From the NCBI RefSeq assembly GCF_028209625.1, contig NZ_JAQLDU010000014.1:1-64000 (forward strand): a stretch of 64,000 bases of DNA. The letters are read 5' to 3'. Below the pieces are notes generated by a model. That model made no database searches. It saw nothing but the letters and a program-made list of their open reading frames with translations, and was not told where the DNA came from. The DNA comes from Collinsella aerofaciens. Its GTDB lineage: Bacteria > Actinomycetota > Coriobacteriia > Coriobacteriales > Coriobacteriaceae. Positions 63,350 through 64,000 of the stretch are shown piece by piece. Numbering within the stretch: position 1 is the first letter of the stretch; each line of letters starts with the position of its first letter. The position numbers and the translations under genes are program-made.

Positions 63350-64000
63350 TTGTCTTTATCCCATCCTTTGCCTCGCGAGTTGACGCGCCCCGTGCATGTG
63401 GGCGGCGTGCAGATCGGTGGTGGCGCTCCGGTCGTGGTTCAGTCTATGACCTGCACCGATACTGCTGATGCCCAGGCAACGCTTGCGCAAGTGTGCGCGT
63501 TGGCGCAGGCTGGCTGCGATATCGTGCGCGTGAGCGTGCCTACCGAGGCTGCGCTCGAGGGCTTTCGCACGATTTGTGCCGAGTCTCCGGTGCCAATCGT
63601 CGCCGATATCCATTTTAACCATAAGCTTGCCATTGGCGCTGTCGAGGCTGGTGCCTCTAAGCTGCGCATCAACCCCGGCAATATCGGCGTTTGGGCCAAG
63701 GTTGACGCTGTCATCGATGCCGCGGGTGCCGCGGGCTGCGCGATTCGCATTGGCGTGAACGCGGGCTCGCTTGAGCAAGATATTGCCGAGCGCGACGACC
63801 TCACGCAGCCCGAAAAGCTCGTGATGTCGAGCGAACGCTTTGTGCGGCACTTTGAGGACCGTGGGTTTACCAACATCGTGCTATCCGCCAAGGCCCATAG
63901 CGTACAGACGACGCTTGATACCTATCGCGCCCTGTCGCGCGAGATACCGCATGTTCCGCTCCACCTGGGCGTGACGGAGGCGGGGACCAAGCTTCAGGGC
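63350..64000 (+). CDS. ispG: (E)-4-hydroxy-3-methylbut-2-enyl-diphosphate synthase, 5' part
   Basis: The first 217 codons are present, running off the window end. Start TTG 63350 has SD ggggag. VGGVQIGGGAPVVVQSMTCTDTAD, CDIVRVSVPTEAAL, VPIVADIHFNHKLA, KLRINPGNIG and HLGVTEAGT match the TIM-barrel half of IspG. The C-terminal 4Fe-4S cysteines lie beyond the window. Confidence 0.96.
   Translation, partial: MSLSHPLPRELTRPVHVGGVQIGGGAPVVVQSMTCTDTADAQATLAQVCALAQAGCDIVRVSVPTEAALEGFRTICAESPVPIVADIHFNHKLAIGAVEAGASKLRINPGNIGVWAKVDAVIDAAGAAGCAIRIGVNAGSLEQDIAERDDLTQPEKLVMSSERFVRHFEDRGFTNIVLSAKAHSVQTTLDTYRALSREIPHVPLHLGVTEAGTKLQG

Overview
The window looks like a chromosomal segment of a high-GC actinobacterium of the class Coriobacteriia, most like Collinsella. 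The basis is GC-rich codon use, actinobacterial-style gene content and several gene orders (rSAM pair-rplU-rpmA-obg-nadD-yqeK-rsfS; rpsP-khpA-rimM-trmD-lepB; rpsB-tsf-pyrH-frr-uppS-cdsA-dxr-rseP-ispG). The genus is an inference from memory of such genomes, not a database match.

Positions 1-9330 form a variable, partly decayed region. It opens with a nucleoside hydrolase remnant and a broken LtaS-like membrane protein whose reading frame has an amber codon 30 and palindromic repeats. A glycosyltransferase remnant with two amber codons follows, then an intact GT2 glycosyltransferase and a Wzt-like ABC ATPase with a 3' frameshift. After tRNA-Arg(TCT) comes a two-gene Septu-type defence module (PtuA ATPase plus PtuB HNH nuclease) with AT-rich flanks, then glf. 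The last item is a translationally coupled pair: a DUF4869-like protein and a P-loop protein with a possible Toprim-like C-terminal half. That pair is the best candidate here for an undescribed system.

Positions 9370-17880 hold a minus-strand aromatic amino acid gene cluster transcribed aroF-tyrA-aroB-aroA-aroC-pheA-aroE/K fusion-aroQ. It encodes every shikimate step from DAHP to chorismate plus the prephenate branch to Phe and Tyr. A terminator-like hairpin in the aroF leader suggests attenuation, and another hairpin separates aroQ from the rest.

From 18012 to the end nearly everything is on the plus strand and is housekeeping: tRNA-Arg(CCG), a P-type ATPase, a zinc-ribbon membrane protein, a cyclophilin, a TPR protein, the elongasome set mreB-mreC-mreD-mrdA-rodA, radical SAM pair, rplU-rpmA-obg, nadD-yqeK-rsfS, rpsP-khpA-rimM-trmD-lepB, glyQ-glyS, the PPDK regulator with ppdK, rplS-rnhB-yraN-comM-dprA-trmFO-xerC, and rpsB-tsf-pyrH-frr-uppS-cdsA-dxr-rseP-ispG (cut by the window end). 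Only dinB is on the minus strand there. Points of interest in this part are an apparent AUA start of xerC, helically phased TTTACC repeats before ppdK, an extra domain in RseP and a very basic tail on the P-type ATPase.
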